A DNA stretch of 64,000 bases from Erwinia sorbitola (GCF_009738185.1 NZ_CP046509.1:1305501-1369500), one strand, 5' to 3'; positions 6,599-15,282 are shown, numbered from the stretch's first letter. Numbers and translations are program-made. Notes: generated by a model not told the origin, from the letters alone.

Positions 6599-7846
6599 AT
6601 GCAGCAATTGACCGCGATTCTAAAGCAATATGGAATAGAACCAGACCCAACCACTTCAATGATTATGATTTTCGGTATTATTTTTCTCACCGGCTTAATC
6701 ATTCACTTCATTCTTCATCGCATCGTCCTGAAGCTCTTCGAACGCCGCGCGCAGGGCAGTAACCGTCTGTGGTTACAGATTATTACCGGTAATAAATTAT
6801 TCAGCCGACTGGCGTTTATGCTTCAGGGGATGATCGTTAATCTTCAGGCGGTGCTTTGGCTGCAAAAAGGCAGTGAGGCCGCGCTGATACTCACAACCTG
6901 CGCCCAGCTTTGGGTGATGCTGTATGCACTGATGGCCTTCTTCTCTCTGCTTGATATTATCGCGGGCCTGTCACATCGCTTTACTTTCGCGGCGCAGTTC
7001 CCGCTCAAAGGTATATTCCAGGGTGTGAAGCTGGTGAGTGCGATCGTGATTGGCATCATGATGATTTCACTGCTGATTGGTAAATCGCCGGCGATCCTGA
7101 TTAGCGGACTGGGGGCAATGGCCGCAGTACTGATGCTGGTATTTAAAGACCCGATTCTCGGACTGGTGGCCGGAATTCAGCTTTCTGCTAACGCCATGCT
7201 GAAAATGGGTGACTGGCTGGAGATGCCGAAATACGGTGCAGATGGCGCGGTGATCGATATCGGTCTGACTACGGTAAAAGTGCAAAACTGGGATAATACC
7301 ATTACCACTATTCCGACCTATGCGCTGGTATCAGATGCATTTAAAAACTGGAGCGGCATGTCTGCTTCAGGCGGTCGTCGTATTAAGCGCTGCATTAATA
7401 TTGATACCACCAGCATCCGTTTCCTCTCCGATGAGGAGCAGGAAAAACTGATGCAGGCGAATCTTCTCAAGCCTTATATGGCTGCCCGTCAGCAGGAAAT
7501 TAACAGCTGGAACGATCGGGGGGATAGCGCCTCTTCCACGGTGCTGAATCAGCGCCGGATGACTAACGTTGGTACCTTCCGGGCTTATTTGACCGAATAT
7601 CTGCGCCAGCATCCGTCAATTCGCAGGGATATGACGCAAATGGTACGCCAGCTGGCACCGGGGGCTGACGGCTTACCCGTTGAGGTCTATGCGTTTACTA
7701 ACACCGTTGCCTGGCTGGAGTATGAAAACATCCAGTGCGATATTTTCGACCATATCTTTGCCGTAGTAGGAGAGTTCGGCCTGCGTGTTCACCAGACCCC
7801 AACCGGCAGTGATGTCCGGGCGATAGCGGCAGTGGTAGCGCCATAA
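6599..7846 (+). CDS. ybdG: miniconductance mechanosensitive channel, YbdG/MscM type
   Basis: A 415-residue inner-membrane protein closely following E. coli YbdG. About five membrane helices occupy residues 20-190; the pore-lining helix ends in the typical MscS-family block (AILISGLGAMAAVLMLVFKD, about 163-182), then GLVAGIQLSANAMLKMGDWL and the beta-domain signature GAVIDIGLTTVKV..DNTITTIPTY. The C-terminal cytoplasmic domain contains RRMTNVGTFRAYL and ends shortly after GLRVHQTPTG. YbdG contributes to survival of mild hypo-osmotic shock and may sense osmolarity. A strong AAAAGGAGG sits just before the ATG. The gene seems monocistronic, with a hairpin downstream. Confidence 0.95.
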   Translation: MQQLTAILKQYGIEPDPTTSMIMIFGIIFLTGLIIHFILHRIVLKLFERRAQGSNRLWLQIITGNKLFSRLAFMLQGMIVNLQAVLWLQKGSEAALILTTCAQLWVMLYALMAFFSLLDIIAGLSHRFTFAAQFPLKGIFQGVKLVSAIVIGIMMISLLIGKSPAILISGLGAMAAVLMLVFKDPILGLVAGIQLSANAMLKMGDWLEMPKYGADGAVIDIGLTTVKVQNWDNTITTIPTYALVSDAFKNWSGMSASGGRRIKRCINIDTTSIRFLSDEEQEKLMQANLLKPYMAARQQEINSWNDRGDSASSTVLNQRRMTNVGTFRAYLTEYLRQHPSIRRDMTQMVRQLAPGADGLPVEVYAFTNTVAWLEYENIQCDIFDHIFAVVGEFGLRVHQTPTGSDVRAIAAVVAP

Positions 7847-7865
7847 ACGCCACCAGTAATTGATT

Positions 7866-7886
7866 CCGGGGGATAATGTCCCCCGG
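7866..7886 (+). terminator. stem-loop after ybdG
   Basis: CCGGGGGA (7866-7873) pairs perfectly with TCCCCCGG (7879-7886) around TAATG, 20 bases after the stop. No T tract follows. Confidence 0.5.
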
Positions 7887-7961
7887 CAGTCATCAGGCCA
7901 TCAAGCTGCGATGGTTATCAGGCGATAAATAGTCTGGCTAATGATAATTAAGCCAGACACC

Positions 7962-9551
7962 TTACCTGACGCAGAGATAGGAAAACTTCCGCTTATAATC
8001 TTTCGCCCCTTCCTGCCTGGTCTCATCCATCACATAGCGACCGCTTCCTCGTTGCAGTAGTGGTTCTACAATAAAGTTATTTAAGGGCGTGACATGCAGT
8101 ACGCCTTCCGGGCAGCTATTGAGAATCCAGTTAAGACCATTGTTGAAAGATCTGGATGCATTAATGCGCGCTTTGGTCATTAAGCCGACATTGAAGAGCA
8201 TCACGGCAATAAGTAATCCGATATATGCAGTGCTCAACTTAAAGCGTTCGCCAGGCTTGATATACAGCAGTGGAAGTAGCAGTAGGGTGTACAGATGAGG
8301 CGCATATCTCGCCCACCATGATTCCGGGTTTAGCAGGGTACACAGCACGATAAGAACAAGCAGTAGCTTACAGTTACGGTCAATGCCTCTGCTGAAGAGA
8401 AGGAACGCTATCGCCATAATCAGGCAAAGTGAATATAAAGGGCCAAATCCTGCGATTCTGAGATCTTCATGATGAAGGTTGGCAATTTCGTTTTTAGATA
8501 CTGCGCCGGGGATTTTGAATGTTGGTTCTGTGCCCGCTGCTTTATTGATATTCTCACTTTTGGAAAAAGTAGAGATAAACAGTTTTTCAAACCTGTTCAT
8601 ACTGCTGAATGAGACAGGTTGAGCAAAAGTGATAATGTCTTTTTTGCCTTCACCAAATAATGGATAGAATATACTTTTCCCCTCGGCAAGGTTTTTTACG
8701 TAGGGGTTAGCCCCTATAACACCGACACCTACCACTAAGAATATGGCAAAAATGCCACATACTTTTAAGGTTTCTTTCACTTTCGGCAGGCTTCTGAGGC
8801 CAAGAATCAAGAAACAGGCACCGACATACAGGAAGCCAGAAAACTTGATATTAACCACGATTATCGAAGCAAGGATAAGGGTTAGCGCATCGCTTGTTTG
8901 TCTGCGGTTGCCATATTCAATAGATGATAGCATCATCACCAGAGCTAAAAATCCCATCATCGCATCGACATAATAGCTGAATGACTGGGCGATAAATATT
9001 GGGCTCATCAGGCTCATAAACGCAAAAATATGAGCTGCTATCGGGGAGTAGCCATTCTTCTCGAAAAAGTAAATGACATAAGAGTACATTCCGAAGCCAA
9101 TCAATAACTGATATGAGCTGCTAAACTGCATACTTCCCAGTTGAGCACCTAACTCCCCGGCATAAAACCATGTTGATTTAGGGTAAAGTGCGACCCAGTA
9201 GTTTCCTGCATCGCCATCAAAGAGAAGATTGCCGCCATGCATCAGATACCATGCGGCCTTTTGGTGATATGCCAGCCCATCCCAGCTCTGATCTGGATAA
9301 ATATAAGCCTGAACACATGATATAACCAAGAATACAACAGGCAGTAATACCCAGATGTCAATTTTCTTGCGAATTGCGCACAACAGTGCGGTGGTTATTA
9401 TTAGCGAAAGAATAAAGACAGAATGCACCCCATCAATTAAGGAGTAGTGCACGGCCAGCTGTTTAATGATCGACAGAATGCTGGTGATTACAAAAAACAG
9501 CAGTACAAACTGACTACTATAATTCCATTTATTTAACAGTTCTTTTTGCAC
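7962..9551 (-). CDS. polytopic membrane protein, probable GT-C fold glycosyltransferase
   Basis: A 529-residue inner-membrane protein with roughly 10-12 hydrophobic helices. After the second or third helix comes the loop YPDQSWDGLAYHQKAAWYL, whose paired acidic residues followed by Tyr/His resemble the first periplasmic loop of GT-C enzymes, which take sugars from polyprenyl phosphate. A large loop of about 60 residues (KSIFYPLFGEGKK..KSENINKAAG) and a C-terminal periplasmic tail with LLQRGSGRYVMDE follow. No named family can be given by eye. The gene is AT-richer than its neighbours. It is downstream of the SMR-type gene by 12 bases on the same strand, and divergent from genes for making a lipid-linked pentose, so it probably transfers that pentose to an envelope acceptor. 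Confidence 0.7.
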   Translation of the reverse strand: MQKELLNKWNYSSQFVLLFFVITSILSIIKQLAVHYSLIDGVHSVFILSLIITTALLCAIRKKIDIWVLLPVVFLVISCVQAYIYPDQSWDGLAYHQKAAWYLMHGGNLLFDGDAGNYWVALYPKSTWFYAGELGAQLGSMQFSSSYQLLIGFGMYSYVIYFFEKNGYSPIAAHIFAFMSLMSPIFIAQSFSYYVDAMMGFLALVMMLSSIEYGNRRQTSDALTLILASIIVVNIKFSGFLYVGACFLILGLRSLPKVKETLKVCGIFAIFLVVGVGVIGANPYVKNLAEGKSIFYPLFGEGKKDIITFAQPVSFSSMNRFEKLFISTFSKSENINKAAGTEPTFKIPGAVSKNEIANLHHEDLRIAGFGPLYSLCLIMAIAFLLFSRGIDRNCKLLLVLIVLCTLLNPESWWARYAPHLYTLLLLPLLYIKPGERFKLSTAYIGLLIAVMLFNVGLMTKARINASRSFNNGLNWILNSCPEGVLHVTPLNNFIVEPLLQRGSGRYVMDETRQEGAKDYKRKFSYLCVR

Positions 9552-9563
9552 TATAACCTCTTA

Positions 9564-9935
9564 CTAAGCCATATTGACAACAATAACACCGGCAATAATC
9601 AGGGATGCGCCGAAAATCTTCATTAAAGTTATTGGTTCCGAAAACCACACCGCGCCCATAAACATTACAAAAAGTATGGCACTGGAAACCATAATAGGAT
9701 AAGCGACCGTCAGGGTCATTTTTGAAAGAGCAAGGAAATAAAAGACAAATCCAACGAAATAAAAACCCACGGCCGTTACATGCGGCCAGTAGTCGATCAG
9801 GCTCAAATATTGTTTCTTATTTGCACCTAATTTCAGCATTGCGCCCGCAAGAGAGCTGCATAAGCCGCTGATTACAATATAGATTATTCCCATGTGCACA
9901 CCGCTAAAGACATGATTTTTATGGAATGTTATCAT
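9564..9935 (-). CDS. small four-helix membrane protein, SMR/EamA type, probable lipid-sugar flippase
   Basis: A four-helix protein of about 109-123 residues of the SMR/EamA half-size group: helix 1 contains SGLCSSLAGAMLKLGA, helix 3 has TLTVAYPIMVSSAILFV and helix 4 FGASLIIAGVIVVNMA. ArnE/ArnF and mycobacterial Rv3789 are proteins of this type linked with export of polyprenyl-phosphate sugars. The ATG at 9935 has AAGGA ten bases upstream; an internal ATG at 9893 would give the usual 109-residue length but has no clear ribosome site. It leads the minus-strand pair with the GT-C-like gene. Drug efflux is the main alternative, but the neighbourhood favours a flippase. Confidence 0.75.
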   Translation of the reverse strand: MITFHKNHVFSGVHMGIIYIVISGLCSSLAGAMLKLGANKKQYLSLIDYWPHVTAVGFYFVGFVFYFLALSKMTLTVAYPIMVSSAILFVMFMGAVWFSEPITLMKIFGASLIIAGVIVVNMA

Positions 9936-9969
9936 CTGCTAAAGATCCTTACCATAAACTTAAAGAAAC

Positions 9970-10842
9970 ATGACCGAAAATACACCTTATAAAGCAAAAT
10001 CCTTACCTTTGGGCCTGGTCAATCTGATCAGACCGAAGCAGTGGATAAAAAATTTGTTTGTGATGGCTCCCTTAGTCTTTTCCAGCAGTTTTATGAACGT
10101 TAAGTCCATCACTCTTTCCGTTATCGCTATGGGCATCTTTTGCCTGGCCTCATCAGCCGTTTATGTACTTAATGACATCAATGATATCGAGAAAGACAGA
10201 TCGCACCCGAAAAAGCGCCTTAAGAGACCCCTTGCGTCGGGGTGGGTCTCAAAAAAACAGGCATGGATGCTGCTGGCGGTGCTCTATCTCATCATCATTG
10301 CTTCTCTCGTCTGTTATCCGCAGATAGCACCGGTTATCCTGGGTTATCTGGCGCTTAATATCGCCTACTCATACAAACTGAAGCATGTGCCGGTGGTGGA
10401 TATTTTCTGCATCGCGATTGGCTTTGTTCTCCGTACCATGGCAGGTGCCATGATTCTCGGGGTTGAGCTATCGCAGTGGATGTTTATCACCACGCTATGC
10501 CTGGCTCTCTACCTTGCTTCCATCAAAAGGCAGCAGGAGTTACTGAAAAGTGGATCGGAGTCACGGGATGTTCTGGAGAAATACTCCGTACAGCTGGTGT
10601 CCCGGTACTCGGAAATCTCAGCCACCGGCGCGCTGGTTTTCTACAGTTTGTATGTGATTTCGGAACACCCCGGATTAACGGTAACGATTCCTTTAGTGCT
10701 GTTCGGGCTTTTCAGATACTGGTATAACGTCGATTCACTGGAAGGCGGAGAATCACCGACGGACTCGCTGTTATCTGATTTCCCGCTTATGTTAACAATT
10801 TTGGCATGGGTCGGTACCTGCCTGTATGTGCTGTGGCCTTAA
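9970..10842 (+). CDS. UbiA-family polyprenyl-phosphate phosphoribosyltransferase (DPPR synthase-like)
   Basis: A 290-residue integral membrane enzyme of the UbiA superfamily whose motifs follow the mycobacterial decaprenyl-phosphate 5-phosphoribosyltransferase Rv3806c, not the quinone or haem branches: RPKQWIKNLFV near residue 20, SAVYVLNDINDIEKDRSHP (about 61-79, the Asp-rich Mg/PRPP motif), KRPLASG, and the second block AYSYKLKHVPVVDI (about 136-149) followed by RTMAGA. The late block YNVDSLEGGESPTD also resembles the Rv3806c end. The expected reaction is polyprenyl phosphate plus PRPP giving polyprenyl-phosphoryl-5-phosphoribose at the cytoplasmic face. The stop is nine bases before the phosphatase gene, indicating an operon. 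Confidence 0.85.
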   Translation: MTENTPYKAKSLPLGLVNLIRPKQWIKNLFVMAPLVFSSSFMNVKSITLSVIAMGIFCLASSAVYVLNDINDIEKDRSHPKKRLKRPLASGWVSKKQAWMLLAVLYLIIIASLVCYPQIAPVILGYLALNIAYSYKLKHVPVVDIFCIAIGFVLRTMAGAMILGVELSQWMFITTLCLALYLASIKRQQELLKSGSESRDVLEKYSVQLVSRYSEISATGALVFYSLYVISEHPGLTVTIPLVLFGLFRYWYNVDSLEGGESPTDSLLSDFPLMLTILAWVGTCLYVLWP

Positions 10843-10851
10843 GGAAATAGA

Positions 10852-11247
10852 ATGACTTACGCCTATTTATTAACCCCGTTTGTTGCCTGGTTTGTAACCG
10901 GTGTTACCAAATTTGCAATTAACAGTATTCGCGAAAAGAAGCTGGCCTTTAGCCTGATTGGCTATGGTGGCATGCCGAGTAATCACTCTTCCATCGTGAT
11001 GAGTATGGTGGCACTAATAGGCTTCAGGAATGGTATCGATAACCCGGCATTTGGCGTAGCCCTTACCCTTGCATACATCGTCCTGCTTGATGCTAAGAGT
11101 TTACGTAAGCAGGTTGAGAAGCAGGCTAAAGCGATTAATAAAATTTCCCCTTCTGGCCTGAGGGAACGTATTGGTCATAGCCTTCCGGAGATTGCTGTTG
11201 GTTGTCTGGTGGGTATCTTTGTTGGTTTTATCATGTCCCATGCCTGA
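10852..11247 (+). CDS. divergent PAP2 (DUF212) phosphatase
   Basis: A 131-residue membrane protein of the divergent PAP2 family (YuiD-like): the hallmark GGMPSNHSS lies at about 40-48, DAKSLRKQVEKQA at about 82-94 and a conserved GHSLPEIAVG before the last helix. PAP2-type enzymes remove phosphate from lipid phosphates. Directly behind the DPPR synthase-like gene, the natural substrate would be polyprenyl-phosphoryl-5-phosphoribose, giving polyprenyl-phosphoryl-ribose, the step assigned to Rv3807c in mycobacteria. GGAAATAG precedes the ATG. An intrinsic terminator follows after seven bases, so the plus-strand operon has two genes. Confidence 0.85.
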   Translation: MTYAYLLTPFVAWFVTGVTKFAINSIREKKLAFSLIGYGGMPSNHSSIVMSMVALIGFRNGIDNPAFGVALTLAYIVLLDAKSLRKQVEKQAKAINKISPSGLRERIGHSLPEIAVGCLVGIFVGFIMSHA

Positions 11248-11253
11248 CCCGGT

Positions 11254-11280
11254 GCCCCTTTTCAGGGGCATTATTATTTA
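11254..11280 (+). terminator. intrinsic terminator of the lipid-pentose operon
   Basis: GCCCCT (11254-11259) pairs with AGGGGC (11264-11269), followed by ATTATTATTTATT. Confidence 0.75.
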
Positions 11281-11505
11281 TTCTATTGGCTTCCTCTGCT
11301 CAAATTCCCCCCCGTGTCTGCCTGTCCACCAGCGATATAAACTCACTGGCTCAGTGTTTTTACCATAGCGTATAAATAGCCCATACCCGGTTTCTGACGG
11401 GTAGGCCAATAGCGCTGAAATTGAAATCACGTTAATGGCTTAATCGACAGGATGTCATACGACGATATTTTTTAATTAAATAACGCGATGCGTATAAGGG
11501 CTTTT

Positions 11506-12444
11506 ATGACATATCCAACAAGCAAATTAAATGGTCTGGTCGGTTTTGCAAAAGCAGCGAATGTAACTGGCGGATGGAATGGTTCGGTGGTGGAAATTAA
11601 TACGCTGGCCCAGCTTAACCAGTATGCGGGCGACAGTACCGCACAGGTGCTGGTGATTAACAGCAATATTACCGCAACGACGCTGACCAAGGTCAACCTG
11701 GGTGCGAATAAAACCATCATTGGTTCGTTCCAGAATCGCACGCTGAATAATATCCATTTCCGTGCAACATCATCCTCACAAAATATTATTTTCCAGAATC
11801 TTATTTTTCAGCATTCGGTGAATATCAAAGATAATGATGATATTCAGCTCTATCTGAACTACGGCAGTAAATACTGGATAGATCACTGCTCATTTGTTGG
11901 CCATACCTGGTCAGACGGGGATGGTAGCCTCGATAAGCTGCTCTATATCGGTGAGAAGGCCGACTATGCGACCATCAGCAACTGCTACTTTGGCAATCAT
12001 AAATATGGTCTGATCCTGGGTCATCCGGCAGATGATAACAATGCCGCCTACAATGGCTATCCGCATCTGACCATTTGCCACAGCTACTTTGATAATATGG
12101 AAGTCAGAGCACCGGGTCTGATGCGCTACGGTTACTTCCACGTTTACAGTAACTATATTAACAAGTTCCAGCTTGGCTTCACCCTCGCGCAGAACGCCAA
12201 AATCCTCTCTGAAAATAATTACTTCGGTGAGGGCAGTGCGAATAAAGGCATGCTGGATGATAAAGGTAGCGGCACCTTTACTGACACCGGCAGCGTGCCG
12301 GCTATTACTAATCAGATATCACCTAAGAGCCAGTGGACTGCCTCATCTAACTACGCTTACAGCGCTAAAACGGCGGCGGAAGCGAAAACCTTCACTACCG
12401 CTAACGCAGGGGCGAAGTCAACGACGCTGGTCTTTGGTGGCTAG
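11506..12444 (+). CDS. pnl: pectin lyase (PL1 family), leaderless
   Basis: A 312-residue parallel beta-helix enzyme that aligns with the pectin lyase Pnl of soft-rot bacteria from its first residues (MTYPTSKLNGLVGFAKAA). Catalytic-region blocks include DDIQLYLNYG, the WIDHCS strand, GDGSLDKLLYIGEKADY, HPADDNN and the segment VRAPGLMRYGYFHVYSNY with the catalytic Arg. It cleaves methylated pectin by beta-elimination. I chose ATG 11506 because AAGGG lies five bases before it and the homologue starts there; the 11488 ATG adds only MRIRAF. No signal peptide is present, as in the soft-rot enzyme, whose gene is induced by DNA damage. A good terminator follows. Confidence 0.9.
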   Translation: MTYPTSKLNGLVGFAKAANVTGGWNGSVVEINTLAQLNQYAGDSTAQVLVINSNITATTLTKVNLGANKTIIGSFQNRTLNNIHFRATSSSQNIIFQNLIFQHSVNIKDNDDIQLYLNYGSKYWIDHCSFVGHTWSDGDGSLDKLLYIGEKADYATISNCYFGNHKYGLILGHPADDNNAAYNGYPHLTICHSYFDNMEVRAPGLMRYGYFHVYSNYINKFQLGFTLAQNAKILSENNYFGEGSANKGMLDDKGSGTFTDTGSVPAITNQISPKSQWTASSNYAYSAKTAAEAKTFTTANAGAKSTTLVFGG

Positions 12445-12469
12445 AGAGGTGTAGCTAAGTCTGTGGATG

Positions 12470-12495
12470 CGCTGAGGACTCCTCCTCAGCGTTAT
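12470..12495 (+). terminator. terminator of pectin lyase gene
   Basis: CGCTGAGGA (12470-12478) pairs perfectly with TCCTCAGCG (12483-12491), followed by TTATTA. Confidence 0.65.
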
Positions 12496-12522
12496 TACTG
12501 CGGAGGGTGGCGAACTGTGAAA

Positions 12523-12544
12523 TGGTGCCCCGGCAGGAGTCGAA
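12523..12544 (-). other. degenerate copy of the tRNA-Arg(CCU) 3' end; outer att border of the island
   Basis: The 22 bases match the 3' end of the intact tRNA at 21102-21176 in the same orientation: on the minus strand TTCGACTCCTGC and GGGGCACCA against TTCGATTCCTGC and GGGGACACCA, i.e. two substitutions and one missing base. Bases just beyond CCA are also similar (AAATGG). An isolated T-arm/CCA fragment in direct repeat with a tRNA is the normal trace of site-specific integration into a tRNA gene. Confidence 0.7.
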
Positions 12545-12652
12545 TTTTTATTTAACATATTGACATTTAATCAATAAAAATTTGATGGATTATTGCTGCA
12601 TCTCATCAAATATACCATCAGACGTTTAGTTTTAAGATATTCGGCAGGGTAC

Positions 12653-12712
12653 GCTAACTTTCTCCAACTAAAGTTAGCCTCAAAAAAGAGGTCACTGCAA
12701 TTTTGAGGTGAC
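12653..12712 (+). promoter_or_regulatory. nested inverted repeats upstream of hsdR
   Basis: GCTAACTTT/AAAGTTAGC (12653-12661 with 12670-12678) is followed by CCTCAAAA/TTTTGAGG (12678-12685 with 12701-12708) and the short GTCAC/GTGAC pair. They lie 110-170 bases upstream of the hsdR start and may be operators or a folded leader. No T run follows, so they are not a typical terminator. The rest of 12545-12823 holds no gene that I can see. Confidence 0.35.
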
Positions 12713-12823
12713 GGCTGGCTGATATATTAGTGGCCCATTGCCCAAAACTTCGTTTCAGGTCATTACGTAACGCACTAATCTGTGTAAAATCAGAGCTAAC
12801 ACAATATCATGGAGTGCTCTGCT

Positions 12824-15265
12824 ATGGCTGGCGTAAACAAAACGCACCTGACTGAAACAGATATTATCAGCAAGTTTATCCTTCCTGCGGTAAAGGAGGC
12901 TGGCTGGGATGATTTGGTGCAGATTCGTCAGGAAGTGAAACTGCGTGATGGCAAGATTGTCGTTCGTGGCAAACTGGCCTCGCGTATCAAAGTGAAATCT
13001 GCCGATATCGTGCTGTACCACAAGCCGAACTTGCCGTTAGCGGTTATCGAAGCCAAAGCAAATAAACATGCCATCAGCAAAGGGATGCAGCAGGGTCTGG
13101 ACTACGCCAGTCTGCTTGATGTGCCCTTTGTGTTTGCTTCCAATGGTGACGGGTTTATTTTCCACGATAAAACTAATCCACAGCAGCTCGAATCTGAAAT
13201 TGCCCTCAGTGATTTCCCAACGCCGGAGCAGCTCTGGCAAAAATACTGTGTCTGGAAAGGGTTCACTCAGGAGCAGTTGCCGGTTATCAGTCAGGACTAT
13301 TTCGACAGCGGCAGCGGGAAATCTCCCCGTTACTATCAGATGCAGGCCATCAACCGAACGGTAGATGCCGTGTCGGCAGGAAAGAACCGCATTCTGCTGG
13401 TGATGGCTACCGGGACGGGCAAAACCTACACCGCATTCCAGATTATCTGGCGGCTGTGGAAAGCGAAAAATAAACAGCGCATCCTGTTTCTCGCCGATCG
13501 CAACATTCTGGTCGATCAGACCAAACGCAACGATTTCCAGCCTTTCGGCACGGCGATGACCAAAGTTACCGGGCGCACCATTGACCCGGCTTACGAAGTC
13601 CATCTGGCGCTTTACCAGGCCATTACCGGGCCAGAGGAGCATCAAAAGGCCTATAAGCAGGTGGCTCCGGATTTCTTTGACCTGATTGTGATTGACGAAT
13701 GCCACCGTGGCAGTGCGTCTGAGGATTCAGCCTGGCGCGAGATTCTGGACTATTTCGGTAGCGCCACTCAGGTCGGTCTGACGGCAACGCCAAAAGAGAC
13801 GGAAGATGTCTCTAATATCGATTACTTCGGTGAGCCGGTTTACACCTATTCGCTGAAAGAGGGTATTGAAGACGGTTTCCTCGCCCCTTACAAAGTGGTA
13901 CGCGTTGATATCGACGTTGATGTACAGGGCTGGCGGCCCATTAAAGGCCAGCTGGATAAATACGGCGAAGAGATTGAAGACCGTATCTATAACCTGAAAG
14001 ATTTTGACCGCACGCTGGTGATTGATGAACGCACCATGCTGGTGGCGCAGACCATCACTGATTACCTTAAACGTACCAACCCGATGGATAAAACCATCGT
14101 TTTCTGTAACGACATCGATCACGCCGACCGCATGCGCCATGCGCTGGTGGTGCTCAACCCTGAGCAGGTGTTGAAGAACGAAAAGTACGTGATGAAAATC
14201 ACCGGCGACGATGATATCGGCAAGGCGCAGCTGGATAACTTTATCGATCCTAAAAAACCTTACCCGGTTATTGCGACAACGTCAGAGCTGATGACCACCG
14301 GTGTCGATGCGCAGACCTGCAAGCTGGTGGTACTGGATCAAAACATCCAGTCGATGACTAAATTCAAACAGATCATCGGGCGCGGTACGCGTATTAATGA
14401 AAAGTACGGCAAGCTGTGGTTCACCATTCTCGATTTTAAAAAAGCGACCGAGCTGTTTGCCGATGAGCGCTTTGATGGTGTACCGGAAAAAGTGCTGGTG
14501 GTAAAACCTGGCGACATCTCCGATGAAAATTCCGATTTTAAACAACGGCTAGATGCGGAAGATAGCATTAATGACGGTGATAACGTTGCCAGTGAAGCTC
14601 GAGAAGACGGTGCAGAATATCAGGTTACCCATGACAAGAGCGCAGGAAGCGGCGAGTTTCACGACGATGACGAAAACAAAGTCCGTAAGTTCCATGTGAA
14701 CGGCGTAGATGTAAAAGTGCTGGCTAAACGCGTTCAGTATTACGACTCTGACGGCAAATTGGTGACAGAATCCTTTCAGGATTACACCCGTAAAACAATG
14801 CTCAAAGACAGCGAATACGCCTCACTGGATAGCTTCGTGCGCAAATGGCAGGATGCTCCACGTAAACAGGTCATTATCGAAGAGCTGGAGCAACTTGGGA
14901 TCCTGTGGGATGTGTTAGCCGAAGAGGTAGGTAAAGATCTCGACCCGTTTGATTTGCTCTGCCATGTGGTGTACGGTCAGCCGCCGTTAACGCGTCAGGA
15001 ACGCGCGGCTAACGTGCGTAAGCGTAATTATTTTATGAAATACGCCGAACCCGCGCAGCAGGTGCTCAATACTCTGCTGGATAAATACGCCGATGAAGGC
15101 GTGCAGGAAATCGAGGATGTCCAGGTACTCAAACTGAAGCCGTTCGATACGCTGGGTCGTCCGATAGAAATCATCAAAACCCGCTTTGGTGACAAAAAGG
15201 CGTATGAGAAAGCAGTCAACGAACTGGAGAACGAAATCTACCAGCTACCGTCGCGTACAGCCTGA
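12824..15265 (+). CDS. hsdR: type I restriction enzyme, HsdR subunit (IB-like)
   Basis: An 813-residue restriction/translocase subunit. The N-terminal nuclease has the PD-(D/E)xK pattern ADIVLYHKPNLPLAVIEAKAN (Asp about 60, EAK about 75); the SF2 motor follows with Walker A MATGTGKTYTAF (about 193-204), DECH box VIDECHRGS (about 290), LTATP and motif VI QIIGRGTRI (about 515). Size and sequence character fit the EcoAI/IB family, shorter than EcoKI. I chose the ATG at 12824 because GGAG lies nine bases upstream, where the ORF's first ATG has none. An intrinsic terminator separates it from hsdM, so R and MS subunits are probably made from different transcripts. Good open frame; no damage seen. 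Confidence 0.93.
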   Translation: MAGVNKTHLTETDIISKFILPAVKEAGWDDLVQIRQEVKLRDGKIVVRGKLASRIKVKSADIVLYHKPNLPLAVIEAKANKHAISKGMQQGLDYASLLDVPFVFASNGDGFIFHDKTNPQQLESEIALSDFPTPEQLWQKYCVWKGFTQEQLPVISQDYFDSGSGKSPRYYQMQAINRTVDAVSAGKNRILLVMATGTGKTYTAFQIIWRLWKAKNKQRILFLADRNILVDQTKRNDFQPFGTAMTKVTGRTIDPAYEVHLALYQAITGPEEHQKAYKQVAPDFFDLIVIDECHRGSASEDSAWREILDYFGSATQVGLTATPKETEDVSNIDYFGEPVYTYSLKEGIEDGFLAPYKVVRVDIDVDVQGWRPIKGQLDKYGEEIEDRIYNLKDFDRTLVIDERTMLVAQTITDYLKRTNPMDKTIVFCNDIDHADRMRHALVVLNPEQVLKNEKYVMKITGDDDIGKAQLDNFIDPKKPYPVIATTSELMTTGVDAQTCKLVVLDQNIQSMTKFKQIIGRGTRINEKYGKLWFTILDFKKATELFADERFDGVPEKVLVVKPGDISDENSDFKQRLDAEDSINDGDNVASEAREDGAEYQVTHDKSAGSGEFHDDDENKVRKFHVNGVDVKVLAKRVQYYDSDGKLVTESFQDYTRKTMLKDSEYASLDSFVRKWQDAPRKQVIIEELEQLGILWDVLAEEVGKDLDPFDLLCHVVYGQPPLTRQERAANVRKRNYFMKYAEPAQQVLNTLLDKYADEGVQEIEDVQVLKLKPFDTLGRPIEIIKTRFGDKKAYEKAVNELENEIYQLPSRTA

Positions 15266-15282
15266 TAACGCATAAATATATT

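Noticed and set aside
12523..12544. The tRNA-like fragment as a second tRNA gene
   Set aside because: Only the T-arm and CCA end are present; no anticodon arm or acceptor 5' strand follows.
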